Positions 34,216 to 46,475 of a stretch of DNA of 64,000 nt are shown here, piece by piece (within the stretch, counting starts at the first letter, position 1; every line of letters starts with the position of its first letter). The notes beneath the pieces were generated by a model that ran no database searches, was not told the origin of the DNA, and saw nothing but the letters and a program-made list of their open reading frames with translations. Both the position numbers and the translations under genes were made by a program. Source of the DNA: Heligmosomoides polygyrus polygyrus. Taxonomy: Eukaryota > Nematoda > Chromadorea > Rhabditida > Heligmosomidae. The stretch is from contig OX377202.1 of the NCBI GenBank assembly GCA_947396885.1, positions 70,218,643 through 70,282,642 on the forward strand, read 5' to 3'.

Positions 34216-35454
34216 TAACAAATATAGTGGACGTAGGGTTTGTTGACATAATTACAAAGTAGTCTATAATTGATAGAAATTAATAAATTCTCATCTTCTA
34301 GCAAGCATCAAGACAGAACAATTTAAATAGCCACACCTAGTCAAAGCAGGACTTACAGAAACGCGGGCATTGCACGCGCCTGTAACGGCAAGCCAGGGTT
34401 TCCATTTCTGGTTTTTGAGCCCAATGGTTTAACACCAACAATGATTTTAGAAGCTATCTAAGGGAAGCCTTCAAAGAGAGCTGCCTGCGACCGAATTTCC
34501 ATAGTTCCTGGCACCGCTAGTACAGGAGCTGATTACAGCTATTAACCAAGATTGGTGTTGACCTTTATTTCGGTAACGTCTCGGCATTGTTGCCGTCGCC
34601 AGATCCTCTAGAAGTTAGAGAAACATTCAGAAACTATTTGCGCCAAAACCACCTCTACAGACGCTTCAAAAACAAGCAGTCAAGGACCCAGGTCATAAAA
34701 ACTAGCAACGCTAAGCTTAACGGTGGGTGTGGGGTTGATTCACCGGTCACCCCAAACTGGATGGGCAACTCAGATGGTTGGGCGAGCTTATATCCATGGA
34801 TCGTCTACCCAGTGACCTCCACGACCACGTATGTCAAAACCAGCAGAGTTCTATGAGGAGTACAAGCTTTTGCGCCACCGCGCTGCCCTCTTCCCTGTGA
34901 TTGAATTTGAATTTCTGACTGCGATCCGAAACTTCCCGAGTATTCTGCGTGCCAGGATCGTGACGGCTACTTCACAAGGGAAGGATACTGGGTAACCATG
35001 GAACTTTGAGATGAGGTACTCATCACGGGATGCGGCTTCGAACGCTGATTCCAGGTATGTGTTTCTTTTGTGGTGAACCATCTACGAATGAAGTTATGGA
35101 CCATTCTCTGCTAGGCTCTTTGCCCTCCAGCTGCGCGCAGAGCGGGCCAATTATAAGAGAGCGAGCTCAAGTAGGGGTAAACTGGCCAGCCGCAAAATAG
35201 TGGTGGAGCAGGGGATGGTGGAGCGGCATGGTGGAACGAATTGGTTTATGGTTCGACTCTTCAGTGATGCCGGATTTTTGCACTTCCTAAAAAAGATCTG
35301 CCACGATCAACCGCTCTACGTCGAATCGCAACAGATAAGATCACTAGAAAGGACTCGTCTTTGCACTGACTATTTCATTCTGAAACATGGAGAAGAAATA
35401 AGTAATGCATTATACTGGCAACCGTGAGAAAGCACTACGAAATGTTGTGAGTGA
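34216..35454. other. No recognisable gene; two unassigned frames
   Basis: Frames 34587-34856 (89 codons, basic) and 35200-35427 (75 codons, with FSDAGFLHFLKKICHDQ) look somewhat protein-like but match nothing that I know. Confidence 0.4.
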
Positions 35455-35575
35455 AGGTGCAGGAGAGACAATGCCAACCTTCTTTTGAATCCTTGCAACC
35501 AACGATGACTTGCTTTGAAACCTTCATGCTTTGAAATCTGTGAGTCCTCGTAAATGGCTGCTGGAGTCATGCAAA
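35455..35575 (-). pseudogene. CENP-B/Tc5-type helix-turn-helix fragment
   Basis: On the minus strand the frame beginning near 35570 encodes YEDSQISKHEGFKASHRWLQ followed by GFKRRLALS. The pattern of a Phe-Lys/Gln-x-Ser-x-x-Trp-Leu-x-x-Phe-Lys-x-Arg is that of the second DNA-binding helix-turn-helix in pogo/Tc5/Tigger transposases and CENP-B. An overlapping frame upstream (35524-35766) includes ADRALRIRALADELRKA, which could be the preceding helices after a frameshift. No DDE domain follows. Probably a transposon relic; a domesticated DNA-binding protein exon is less likely. Confidence 0.45.
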
Positions 35576-37174
35576 GAACTTCCCAAATCGAGCTTCATCA
35601 CAACAGCCTTTCGTAATTCATCTGCTAAGGCTCGTATCCGCAACGCCCGGTCTGCGAGGGCGCTAACTGGATGCTGGGATTGCTTTTTGCGTACACTTGA
35701 ACAGATATCTGGAAGGTTCACCATTACGCTCAATCCACCACAATTATTGAAGGTAATCAGAACCATTAGAATCTATCCTGCATATCGGAATCTACCCTGC
35801 ATACTTGAGTGCGAGTGGATGCCGGTTTTTGGAAGTTGAGACAAGATCATTGAACAGGACTAGGTTGCAAATTTGAACGAATTTTCATGCAATACAAAAT
35901 TGCAAAATTCACCTTCTTCTTCGACATCTCCATTTCACTGTAACGAAAAGATGCACTCTCCTGGTTAGTGTTCTCCTTATCATCTTCCCCACTCATCACA
36001 CAGGATCCTCCTCCTCTGATTCCACCCTGTTACCTTTTTCATCCTCTACCTTGATGCTCCTGCATTGCGCATTTCTCAAGAAGGATGCGAAACTGCTGGT
36101 CTTCTTCTTCTCTTGCTCTGTAGGAACGCGTGAAGTATGGGAAGGACCGAACTCCTCCAAAAGGCGCCAACACAACCGCTGGTGGGAACACAGCTTGGAA
36201 GATAAGTCGGCACTTCTTTCTTTCCGACCCATGGTGTTGAAAGAAATTCGTATGGGGAGCGAGGTATTCCTATAGGTGATTAGCGCTTTCGTGCATATAG
36301 GTAATGAGCGCTAATGAGCCCTCTAGGCCACGTTTAGGTGAAGAAACTTCCAAGCCCTGGAGTCGGAAAGTACGATAGTATCAAAGAAACCGGTCTTCTT
36401 TCCGGTGCCCTTTTCCGTAGAGAGCTTTGGTTGATCGTGGCAGATCTTTTTAGGATGTGCAGAACAGCCGTTTTACCACGCCGCTCCTCTATCACCACAG
36501 CTCGGCGGAACAGTTTCCAGCCTACAGCTCGCTCCTGTGTCCGCTCTGCGTGCCATAAAGGGTAATGGAGCCAAGCTGGTCCATAACATCGTTCTTAGAT
36601 GAGTTCAGCATGAACGGAACACATATTTGGGAACGTTCAAAACCGCATCTCGCGGTGTATGTACACCTCAATTCAAAGTCCCATAGTCACCTAGTATCCC
36701 TTCTTATCCGCCGTTACGCCACCATGGCTCACCCTATCCTGTGCTCCACATGGAGTGGACACTTTGAACTTCCCTAGGCCATTCAGTCTGTCTTCACCCT
36801 CGAACAAGGAGGTCTCGCCGTATTCCCTATAAACTCTCCATACCATTGCAGATATTAGATACAACTCCCCCGATGTTATGCAGTCTCCTTCACTATATGA
36901 CAGAAACGCAGAATGGCGTGGTGCACCTCCTCTTATACGGCCGGCTCTAGATTAGACCACTCGTTAACATTGTGGAGGAAATCCTGCTAACTTCTCTAGA
37001 ACTGTCTAGTGAAGGCCTACAAGATAGCCGCGCTTGTTTCGTTTAACAGGAGAGGGATGGTAATAATATTTTTTTCTCTCATACTGGCAATGAACCGCAG
37101 CCACAGCTTGTCGTCTTCGACCCCATAAACCCCTTGTGTGCGATATCTGTTAGTCCTAGCTATGCAACTCGCCA
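35576..37174. other. No recognisable gene
   Basis: Several short frames (for example 35996-36232 minus, acidic end) without motifs. Confidence 0.45.
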
Positions 37175-37371
37175 GGGGCCAGATTCATCAACGGGACCAC
37201 CGACACCATCTCATCGCGAATTCACAATTCCGGCAACCGATTTTTAGTACCCGATTCAAAGAGTATGACCCCAAATTTACCTTACCGCATGTTGATGAAC
37301 CGCGCTATCAGTAGGTTTAGCAGTACTTTCACCGCCACCGGTTGCTAAGCGGTTGATGAATCCAGTCCCAG
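37175..37371. mobile_element. Small MITE with gattcatcaac ends
   Basis: The left end ggggccagattcatcaacgg (37176) and, as reverse complement, the right end gggactggattcatcaaccg match at most positions. Total length about 197 bp. An internal gttgatgaaccgcgctatca echoes the end. Related pieces are at 51612-51745 (gggccagattcatcaacg) and 45171-45200 (right end, gctgatgaatccagcccctg). Confidence 0.6.
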
Positions 37372-38423
37372 ATTGGGTGACTTCTACTCCTCATCAGACG
37401 AAACCACCGTTGTGCGGTAAATACTTCATGCATTTCTTCCCATCGTACTTGTCGGATGAGAGGATCAGAAGTGGACAAGGATTTTTCGTTTCTCGGCTTA
37501 AGGTATCACCTCGTCCTGAGAACTCCAGAAGGGCAAACCCGTATGTGGAGAAATAGGAGCCAATTTTTGTGAACCTTGATCTAGTGAGTTTTATGATTAT
37601 GCTCTACGTGAAACAGGTGGAAACAGGCATCAGACTGTGGGGAGCAGACTGCGATGTCTAGGTGCCTACAGCAGAGGATGGGTTTGCGCTGCAAGATTCG
37701 AGTTTCGTCTTTAGACGTGAATACCACCCCAAGCATGGGAGCTAACCTTTACCAAACTACCAACGCTCTCATCTGGCTGTAATGCACCCCGCACCATCAT
37801 CTGAGTATGTTGCACTTAAGGCACTCATTCAGCAGCGTTATGGTCTGCACAATGCTGACAATCGCAAGCTCCCCTGGTTTCGCTGGTAATTCAAAGACGG
37901 CCTGGAGAGCGTGTTTCTCACAACGTACAACGAAGATACATCAAACCACCACCTTCAACTATAGCTATTTTGAGTCACTTCACTGAATGTCTGTCGTTTG
38001 GAAAGTGTTAGAGAATGAATTCTAGCAGGAGCACCAGGGAAAGACACAGAAGCGACGGCCTGAAAGACCAGTCAAGCTATTTGTAATGCTTCCTACCTAG
38101 AACAAGAAAAGAAGAGGTCAACAGCAGTGCCATGGCATGGTCGAAATTCGATACATAAGAGATTCCTTCCTTAAAGGAGTCTCAAAATGTTTGCAACACT
38201 GTGAACAACACTATGAACAATTTCATGGTCGACTGATTAGCAGCGCATTTGCCGTCAATCTGAAGTTTACCATCTTAGCCCCGTCATGGAATCAAAGAAG
38301 TAATGGTTAGTGGCCTTGCGTCTGCCAAGATCTCCGTCCTCTACATGTTTACAATAAAGATTACCGTTTTTAAAGAACGGAGCTCTGTTCTGATTCGTCG
38401 TTTTGTTTCTTTCATTAACGACT
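37372..38423. other. No recognisable gene
   Basis: No supported feature. Confidence 0.5.
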
Positions 38424-38890
38424 TTTCGTGTTGAATTGTTTGTTCGTGGAGCTATGCACCGAGATTGCTACAACACTTTATTCGGCTTACGTTTCGGCGG
38501 TTTCGCTTTCGTCGGAGCCTGGAAGAGACCAAATAACATTTGGAGAACTACTCCTCCAAAGGGCATTTCATTCTACAGAAAGAAATTCGAAGGTCAATGG
38601 AGTGAAGAAAACGATGTGGAGAAACGACGAAGGGCTAACCTTTGTGGTGGAGCTCCTCGGCTTCCACCACAAAGGTTAGCCCTTCGCCGTTTCTCCACAT
38701 CGTTTTCTTCACTCCATTGACCTTTGAATTTCTTTCTGTAGAATGAAATGACCTTTGGGGGAGTAGTTCTTCAAATGTTAATTGGTCTCTTCCAAGCTTC
38801 GACGAATGTGAAACCGCCGAAACGTAAGCCGAGTAAAGTGTTGTGGCAATCTCGGTGCACAGCTCTACGAACAAACAATTCAACACGAAA
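38424..38890. repeat. 467-bp near-perfect palindrome
   Basis: Two arms of about 230 bp meet around an 11-nt loop (gctcctcggct, about 38652-38662). The innermost 19 bp (ggctaacctttgtggtgga) pair perfectly and overall identity is above 90 percent by eye. Because of the symmetry, the same 83-codon frame beginning MLNCLFVELCTEIATT is open on both strands (38428-38679 plus and 38635-38886 minus). No recognisable domain. Ends are tttcgtgttgaattgtttg in both arms; no clear target duplication. A transcript across it would fold into a long double-stranded hairpin. Confidence 0.9.
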
Positions 38891-40591
38891 CATCATGCCG
38901 AGATTCATGGAAAGTCGGACAGTCTACTTAACGACTTTTGTTTCGAAACGGATAGATCTCCTGGGCGCCTTAAAATGTCCGGTCATTTAGACTTCAAAAT
39001 AGTTTTTTAGAGAGCTTCTACGACCAATGATTTTCCTGCGAATTGTGGCCAACGCCATCCATAATTGGTAGCTACACTGTTGACAAGGAATACATCAAAT
39101 ATATATGGTGCTAGTAGGTTTTTTAACTGTACATTTCATGAGGAAGGAGGAGCGTCGAATAAAATAAGTAACTGCGGAAGTGGAGATACATACATACATA
39201 TATTCGTGAACGTTGCACCAGGTAATCCTCGATCTGCACCATATTTCTAAATATAATGTAGTGCCTCTTTAATCGTCCCTAATCCTTCCTAACTGTATTA
39301 AAAATTCGTGATCGTAAGACAGTAAGACCGTTGTAGGCAAATGCGGTGCTTCCTTTTTTCGCCTTAGCGAAAGGTTCTGAACCACGACTGGAACGATGGA
39401 ATATACGACGGTTTGATAACATTCAACAACTAATGCTGTCGACGGGAACGACACTTCCTATGGGTCCAGTCGTTGTTGTTCTACTGTTAACCACCCACGG
39501 AGAGAAACGCTTAGCTGGTGAACGCGAGTTGAAGGCAAAGAATACGCTCCTGATGTGAGTGAGATCACGACCTTCTGTTAACCACATGCTCCTATCTGGA
39601 AATGACAGTTGCGTTTTATCGTCATGCAGCATGTAGCAGAAGAGGAAAAGGGCAATGAATAATGGTCAGCGTCAACCAATCCATTTTGTGGCCACGTAGT
39701 CTATTTTTACAGGAGGCGTATACAATTTAATTTAGCGCGTAATTAGCCTATACAATCACTTACAGCAGCGAGAATATGAAGAAAAATTAGTGCTCCGCCC
39801 CTGCAACAAGATTGAGCGGTTGCTATATGAAATGGAAATTACAAATAAAAGGACGCAGTTGATTTCTTCTGTGGGATAACGCAGAAGACGAAGAATATGC
39901 ATGCGAGTAGATGACACTCTGCGTTCCCAGGAATGCAACCCAAACAGGGTCAACTTTAGGAAGCAGTGGATGCGACTGAAGAAATGCCGACTACGCTGTC
40001 CCAAAAACGTGGATGCACGGTGTGCAAACAGACGGACCTAGCCCTAGCCTTGCTGACGCAGGAAAAACGAGCACAAGCAGCTGAAGCGGGGGCAGAGCAC
40101 AGGCGACCTTGACACCTCAGCTCAAACTCAGCGGCTCAGCCACCCTGTCGATCCCATGGGCGTTCTCGAAAGGTGCTGTAATTTCACTCTCGAATGTGAA
40201 ACTCCCACATAAAACCGACCACTTCTTCCGAGAGCATCCACAAAACAATGTACGCCTAGACATGAGCTCGAGAAAATGTGAGAGGATCGAAGCAGCGACA
40301 ACACTAGTGAAACCGAGAGGGAGACGTTAAACCTGAGTCTATCTTGAACAGCCAGTTGTACCCAGTATATCCAGTAAAACGGCATGATTTCTCATTAAGA
40401 AAACTCCTTCGTGCCCACAGATCTCAAGCAGCAACCAGCACTGCTTTCTCCTTTGTTGCGAAGATTTGCCGGTTTGTTGTAGCACCTTGCATTCTTGCAT
40501 ACGGCTGTGTACTGTCTGGTGTTAACTTTAATAATTATTTAATGTACATGCTAGTGCAACAAAGCTCACAGTCAGTTCTGGCTACATTATA
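38891..40591. other. No recognisable gene
   Basis: Unassigned short frames only. Confidence 0.5.
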
Positions 40592-40701
40592 TTTAGAAAT
40601 ATCCTTGTATTTTTGCGGTAATGGAGGAATATTCAGCACGCATGAATGTAAATGCGTGCTGAATATTCCTCTTACTGCAAAAATATCTGGAGATTTCTAA
40701 A
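40592..40701. repeat. 110-nt hairpin (MITE or small-RNA precursor-like)
   Basis: Arms 40592-40643 and 40652-40701 pair almost throughout around an 8-nt loop (gaatgtaa). The apical 19 bp (aggaatattcagcacgcat) is perfect. Mismatches are confined to small internal bulges near gcggtaatgg. Such a stem could be a miRNA-like precursor or the relic of a tiny palindromic MITE; the sequence alone does not decide. Confidence 0.8.
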
Positions 40702-41300
40702 TGTAAATGAATTCACCGAGCCCTTTCCGTCGCGCTTAAAATAGTGAGACGAAAACTGAAACAGAGTTTTTGAGCAGTGGAATGCTCCACGCAATCTTAT
40801 TTTAAAATGGTAGCCCTATTTTTTTAAACAATGCTCACAGCGCCACTTCATCGATGATGCTTAAAACGGTGGCACAGTCAGAGGTTGATGTTATGGTTAT
40901 TTCGTACCTCTCACGCGTCCCATTTTTCAAGATCTTTCGGAAATTCGGCACACAAATGTATGCCGAATCTGTACAGCATGTCAGATCACTGCTGTATCCT
41001 TTCTTCGCAGGACTAGTGTTAGTTTTTCCAGCAAGTAATAATGAAGTCACAACTGTGTCTGGCGTAAGGGGAGTTTTCCAACCGATTCAGGGTGCGCAAG
41101 ACCAATTCCATAGCGATTACGCCTACTGCTTCCATGAATGATGCTTGGTTGTACTGAACAAAACCGCATATTTGTCGAAGATACCGCGTACATATGCCAG
41201 TTCTTCTATTTTTGTAGCAGTAATTGTCCATCAGACATTTCCTGTAACAGAAGAACCTCTCCAGTAGTTTTTCTAAAGATAAGACGCTATCTCTGTATAG
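40702..41300. other. No recognisable gene
   Basis: Frames 40854-41141 (plus) and 41019-41309 (minus) overlap; neither is recognisable. Confidence 0.5.
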
Positions 41301-41308
41301 CTCCGGCA

Positions 41309-43125
41309 CAGGGGTGTGCGTAAATAAAATCCGACATTTCGAAAATCATAAATCGTAATTACGAAAAATCGTCGTAAATCGTAAATCGTAAATTGTAAGA
41401 TGCACCTAACTTAAAGTGCATCTGAATTCCTTAACTTTCTATTGTGCTAAAGCTAATCGAAGCTGTATATGCTTTATTGAGTTGTTTTTAGCCCGAGCTG
41501 GACACTTTTCTAATTGAGCTAGAAGTCACTAAAATCAATTAGCACCTTTCAAATCAAGCTGGACACGTTTTAGGGCAGTCAAAATAAACTGCCTGTTCAA
41601 AAACGCTTCATCTTAAAAGGTGCTTATACATACACGGTGCCCGAACAAAAAGCTTACACCGCTTGGACGATGAAAAATGTGTAACTAGCTACCCTAGCTA
41701 GTCTTTAAATTGCATATAAAGCTGTGACTTCGGAGAAACAACCGCAACAAGTCAGAGTCAAAACCAACAAAAATTACCATCCAGAACCAAAGAAAATCGT
41801 TTCACCGTCAACCAACTCGACGAAAACAGCATTTGCACAAACAATCCACCAAACGTCGCTTACTGAGCGAGCGCAAATCGGATTTCTTTGGTATGACACA
41901 CGTCAAGTTCTAAGCCTTTCCACACTTTGGGGTGTACCCAACAAAAATTTTGTAGCAGACGGGAAGGAGCTGTGTGACGATTGAAACAGTATGATCATTT
42001 TTTTCTTCAATTACAGTTGCATGTTTAACTTAACATAACAGGTATCTTGTGTGGCATTCTTTAGAAGTAGAGTTAAGAATAAAAGTGCAGTTTAAATTAA
42101 AAGTGGTTCATCTGATTCGTATAAGATACATTTTAAACAAGGAACATTCAACATAGAGAAATCGGAGGAGCAATGGCTGTCGCGCGATTCAGAATAGTTC
42201 TTGATTCCTACCACGGCCAACCAAGTCTTCCACTATTCCTGGGTGGTGAATTGGTACCTTATTTGCCTGGGAAGGATAAAGCACTGACCTATCCATTGGC
42301 TGGCCACCACAATTCATTCTATAGGGCAAACCCAGACTCATATGACCTCTTCGATATCCCAGGACTCCAAAATGGTCAAAAGCACCTCACTTCTTCCATG
42401 AAAATTCAAGAGTTTTGCTTAGGTCGCACCTCATATACAAATACACTACGCTCCATGACGTGCAGTGACAACCAGATTGAAACATGAGTGCGTTACTCCT
42501 TCCAGCAGTTTAGCAGCTACTCCACAATCCACCTTCAACCAAGTCCGATATTCCTTGACAGCAGCGCTGTCAGTTCCATTCGTGTGCATTGGAAGGAATC
42601 GTTTATAAAAAAAGTGGTGAAAAAGTTACAAGTTGGCTAGGCGGTGGTCACAGCATAGAATATGGTCCAGCAGGCGATCATCTTCATTCCAGTGCAAGGC
42701 GAACTTGCATGTCTTTATGTGGACTGGAATGAAATGCTCTCAGGCAATTCGAATGTGAGATGTTGTTCTAGAGTGTGACCAGAAAAAAGGCTAGCCCACT
42801 TTTAGTGCCAGGAATTAACTCGAGTGGCCTACACACAAAGCTGCGTTTTTCTGTTACAGCGCCACAGCAGAACATAAAAAAGTAAATAGGAAATAACAAG
42901 CGATAACCTGGGAAAAAAGTCTCTAAAAGTGGGTACATCGTTATAACCCAAATTGTATCACGTTATGAGGACGCCTTCGACTTTAGACCGAAGATCACAT
43001 TTGCCAACATTTTTTTCACATTTGCGAACATTTGCGGCTCAAATGTCGTAAATCGTAAATCATAAAAAACTGCCAAAAATCGCGGTAAATCGAAGAAACG
43101 TAATCGTAATGACGCACACCTCCTA
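41309..43125. mobile_element. hAT-like transposon, 1.8 kb, with target duplication and nested SINE
   Basis: The left end is caggggtgtgcgtaaataaa and the right end, reverse complement, is taggaggtgtgcgtcattac. The flanking octamers are ctccggca (41301-41308) and cttcggca (43126-43133), seven of eight identical. Subterminal zones contain many cgtaaatcgtaaat repeats on the left and aaatcgtaaatc on the right. The interior has a SINE (42192-42490) and an unassigned 86-codon frame at 41724-41984. Confidence 0.75.
42192..42490 (+). repeat. tRNA-derived SINE fragment inside the hAT-like element
   Basis: Blocks caccggtgaattggtacc-like (tgggtggtgaattggtacct), aaggataaagcactgacc and ttggctggccaccacaattc follow the order of the SINE at 60788-61075. 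The tRNA-like head is missing. Confidence 0.65.
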
Positions 43126-43478
43126 CTTCGGCACGAGACCTCTAACTGGCCGCTCTAGCCTCTGATATCCAACCCTTCCGGTGTGTTGGAGTTTATGGAG
43201 GCGGTGTTCAAATGGAGAAATGCAGACTATCTCTCGACAAGCTGACAAGAAATAGAACGGCTCGTGGAAATGAGATGCTCATTACAAATAGCAACTACCG
43301 AATACCAACCTATCATTCTTACAACTACGAGTTGCAGTATATTGTTTTCCCATCGCCACCATCCCTTATAACGAGGAAAGAAGCTCATAGTGGCGTCGAA
43401 AAGAGGCGCAGTCAAGCGCGTCTCTGAAAACTTCCTGTCAGTTTCAATATTTCTGGGTAAGTGAATTACTACGGAAGA
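43126..43478. other. No recognisable gene
   Basis: Two overlapping frames without motifs. Confidence 0.5.
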
Positions 43479-43760
43479 GTGTAGCGCAGACGGAGGCGCC
43501 GGATGTCGCGTGCACTCAGTGCCGGGTTCTTGGTTCGGATTTCCCGCCCACGCCAACCAAGCCTTTCATCCTTTCTGGATAAGTGAACTGCTAGCAATCT
43601 TGTCTGGGAAGGGTAGGACACTGACTTGCATATCGGATGGACCCCGCAAGTTATTGCATACATTGCAAATAGGCATTCAAACGGCCCTCACTACATCCCG
43701 TAAAAGTGCGTGGCGCATCCCAAAAGAGGCTTGAGTAACGCCGTTCCTTATTCTTTTATC
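43479..43760 (+). repeat. tRNA-derived SINE, near full length
   Basis: Starts gtgtagcgcagacggaggcg (A box), has ttcttggttcggatttcccg (B box), then tgaactgctagcaatcttgt, gaagggtaggacactgactt, gcgtggcgcatcccaaaaga and ttgagtaacgccgttcctta, followed by a T-rich tail. Agrees with the 60788-61075 copy throughout. Confidence 0.8.
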
Positions 43761-43924
43761 TATCTTTAATACCTCTATTTATATAATATTTGTCTTTAAT
43801 TTTCTTGTATGCAGAGCTACAGAAATAATGTGGTCTTCTACCTGCGAATATCACCCCCGTTGCAAAGCTTTTCCCGCGCAATGCTCTCAGCTATCAATAG
43901 CATTATAGTTGTACTTTTAGAAAT

Positions 43925-44330
43925 TATATAGAAAGAATTTACTCGTTGTCGAAAATTTTCGTGCGAAGGAACAAATTCATTCGCTCATTAGCTTTCGCGA
44001 ATGGTCGAAAATCGAATAGGCCACGTAGTTTTAATCGAATATTCGAGTAATCGAATAAATTGTTCGAAGCAAGTTCTGTTCCTGAAGATTTGAAGTTTGC
44101 TCGATATTCGAACACAATCACTCGATTTTCGAATAACATTTGACCCTTTCGACGCTGGAATTCGCATGATAATTCGACTTTTTAGAACCATTACTGTTTG
44201 AACTCGAACAAATATTGGATTTCTTAAAATCATCGATGTTCGAAATCGAACGAACATTCGAAAATCTAGAACTATCAAATATTCGACTATTCGAACAATC
44301 TATCATACTATACAATAATCCCATAGCAGC
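43925..44330. repeat. ttcgaa-rich repetitive segment
   Basis: About 400 bases packed with ttcga, tcgaat and attcg (for example cgaatattcgagtaatcgaa), giving a strongly skewed tetramer content. A further patch occurs at 44625-44690. This resembles subterminal repeats of some hAT elements, but I cannot define the ends. Confidence 0.65.
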
Positions 44331-46224
44331 TATCGATCGGCGCCGTCGGAGAAATTTGTCATAAATTAGTCATAAAATAAGGCGAAAAATCGAGGGGGGG
44401 GGGATTAGTGGAAATTACCTAGACGTCTTCTATTGCCTGGGGATTCAGATGATCGTCAACGGAAGGTCTTCACATCAGGAGGGGAGAGTAATCAATATCG
44501 ATCGACATTATCGAGTTTCTCTCAGATTTAACCGATAAGGGTAGAAGACACGCGAGTGTTGTAGCCGACAGAGTGCTTCACATAAGTTGGGAAGTTTCGG
44601 TGTGGAGTATAGTTCTGCTCTCGAATTTTTTTCGAACATTCGAATGGTTTCGAGTGCTCATAACCTCCGAATATACGAATTCAAACGGAGCATTAGGTTC
44701 CAGAAAGGAAGAAAATATGACTGGTACTTTGGTGGCAATGACCGATAGACGGTTTACCCTGACATGGTAAGAAATTTACATTTGTTTGCAAAGCTTTGAA
44801 TGAAGTTTTAATAGAGCAATCTTTCTGCGAATTCTTCTATGCCTAAAAGGGTAAAATTTTCCTTGAGGGCTGAAAATGGCCTCTCACTGAAACATCACTT
44901 AAATAGGAATTCTGACCGGCTCACATTCGCGTGAAACACACCCAAACGGTAATCAAGCGCACAGAGAGAGGGAGAGGTACTACCGAGTTTCTCAACGGGA
45001 AGCATTTGGATTCATTAATCTCTCAATAGAGGAAAAGAAGTTCTCGTAAGTACTCGAAGATGTCCACTTGCGTTGTCGAGTATCTTTCACCTACAGCAGT
45101 ATAGCCGCGAATGTGTGGGTAGGATCTACGATGAACGCCACGTCGTGGACATGTTTCTCCCTTTTGTTCCGAGTCTAATCGCTGATGAATCCAGCCCCTG
45201 ATGAGTAATTTCGCCCAAGTCAGAGCTTATGGGGAGGCATCGACCTGTCAAATAGCACTAGGAACGGACTATCGAAGAGGTTGGTGGCAAAAATTTAAAG
45301 GAATTGTTTGTGTCTCATAAGTTTAGGACCGCGAAAGACCTGGAAACGCAGAACAACAAAGAAACGGTATGCTGTTACCATGCTTCAATGGAACGACACT
45401 GCTAAACATCATGAGACCTAGCCGCCTCCTGAGGCAGCTGGCATCCGATTTAGTAGCTTCACTTTCGACTACACTTATCGTAGCTGCCGAGTATTCTCAA
45501 AATTAGGCTTCCTTTAGAGCAGCGAGACCAAGCACATAATCCACGAAAATCTTTGAGTGAACTTCATTAGCTTTGTTTTTTGATTCCACGGTTTCATGAA
45601 CCGACAGTTCATGATGTTTAATAACCGCCCGCCCACTTCTCCCCGTAAAAAGAAGTCGTGTCTCGGAGACGAGCTCCAGACTTAGGAGTTGCTGGAAGGC
45701 TTATCGCCCGCCCATTCAACGGACCCACTCAGTAACTGACCTAGAGAAAAAGATAGGGAAACGTTCCATTTCAAATAGTCTAATCAAGGTCAAATTTGTA
45801 TTTTACTGAAGCACACTGACTCAAACAAGCTCCGCTCTGGCCGATTGACTTGCATGGTCGATTTGGTACTTGGTGATTTAGCATTAGGTCCACGGCTGAT
45901 TATTAACTGGAGTTGAAACAACAAAAATATGAAGGGATAAGAGAGAGAATGCTGTAGAGTACCTACTTAAATGACATTGGGAAGTGCTAAGATGGTCTCC
46001 GAATTGGGGTGCTCCGTAACAGGCGCACTTTGTCCACGATGATACATTTCTCTGGTATATTCAGTTTCGGCTTTTTGCCGTTCTCTTGGTCATCAAGATG
46101 ATTTACACAACGGGGCCATTCCTTCCATTATTTCCTGTCGCGTTCCATAGTGATCCAGTGAATCCCCTCGCTCTATCGAGGCACACCAAGAGCATCATCG
46201 TTTCATCGTTCATTCATGGCATTC
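44331..46224. other. No recognisable gene; MITE end at 45171-45200
   Basis: G10 run at 44394-44403. At 45171-45200 cgctgatgaatccagcccct is the right end of the gattcatcaac MITE family without a nearby left end. Nothing else seen. Confidence 0.5.
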
Positions 46225-46475
46225 ATATAGAAATGCCACCAGCGGATTGGTGATTGCCCTGACGTTCTTTTGAGAAACTGCGATGTCCAGTCGGTAACGG
46301 TTTTCGTCCAACGGCTGTCTACGAGAGGCATAACGAATCCGGCCACCTATTTTTCGATGATTTCGCTCTTGCGACAATGTCTTCGGACCTCCAACGTTGA
46401 CGAAGTTGGATCTCCGGAGGTCTTCTTTCTTTTGCGTGTCAGGTAGAGTAACTATGCGGTCCGATCCCTGTAGTG
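46225..46475 (-). pseudogene. RTE-type retrotransposon C-terminal fragment
   Basis: On the minus strand the frame gives MPLVDSRWTKTVTDWTSQFL and KRTSGQSPIRWWHFYM, parallel to the segment VMRFADTRWTRAVTD...PRDVKRT...PTRWSDFF of the relic at 83-716. Upstream sequence (to 46475) keeps the nucleotide resemblance through cctccaacgttgacgaag. The 5' and 3' parts are missing. Confidence 0.65.

Noticed and set aside
38428..38886. Two paralogous 83-residue genes on opposite strands.
   Set aside because: They are the same sequence read from the two arms of a palindrome; no domain is recognised.
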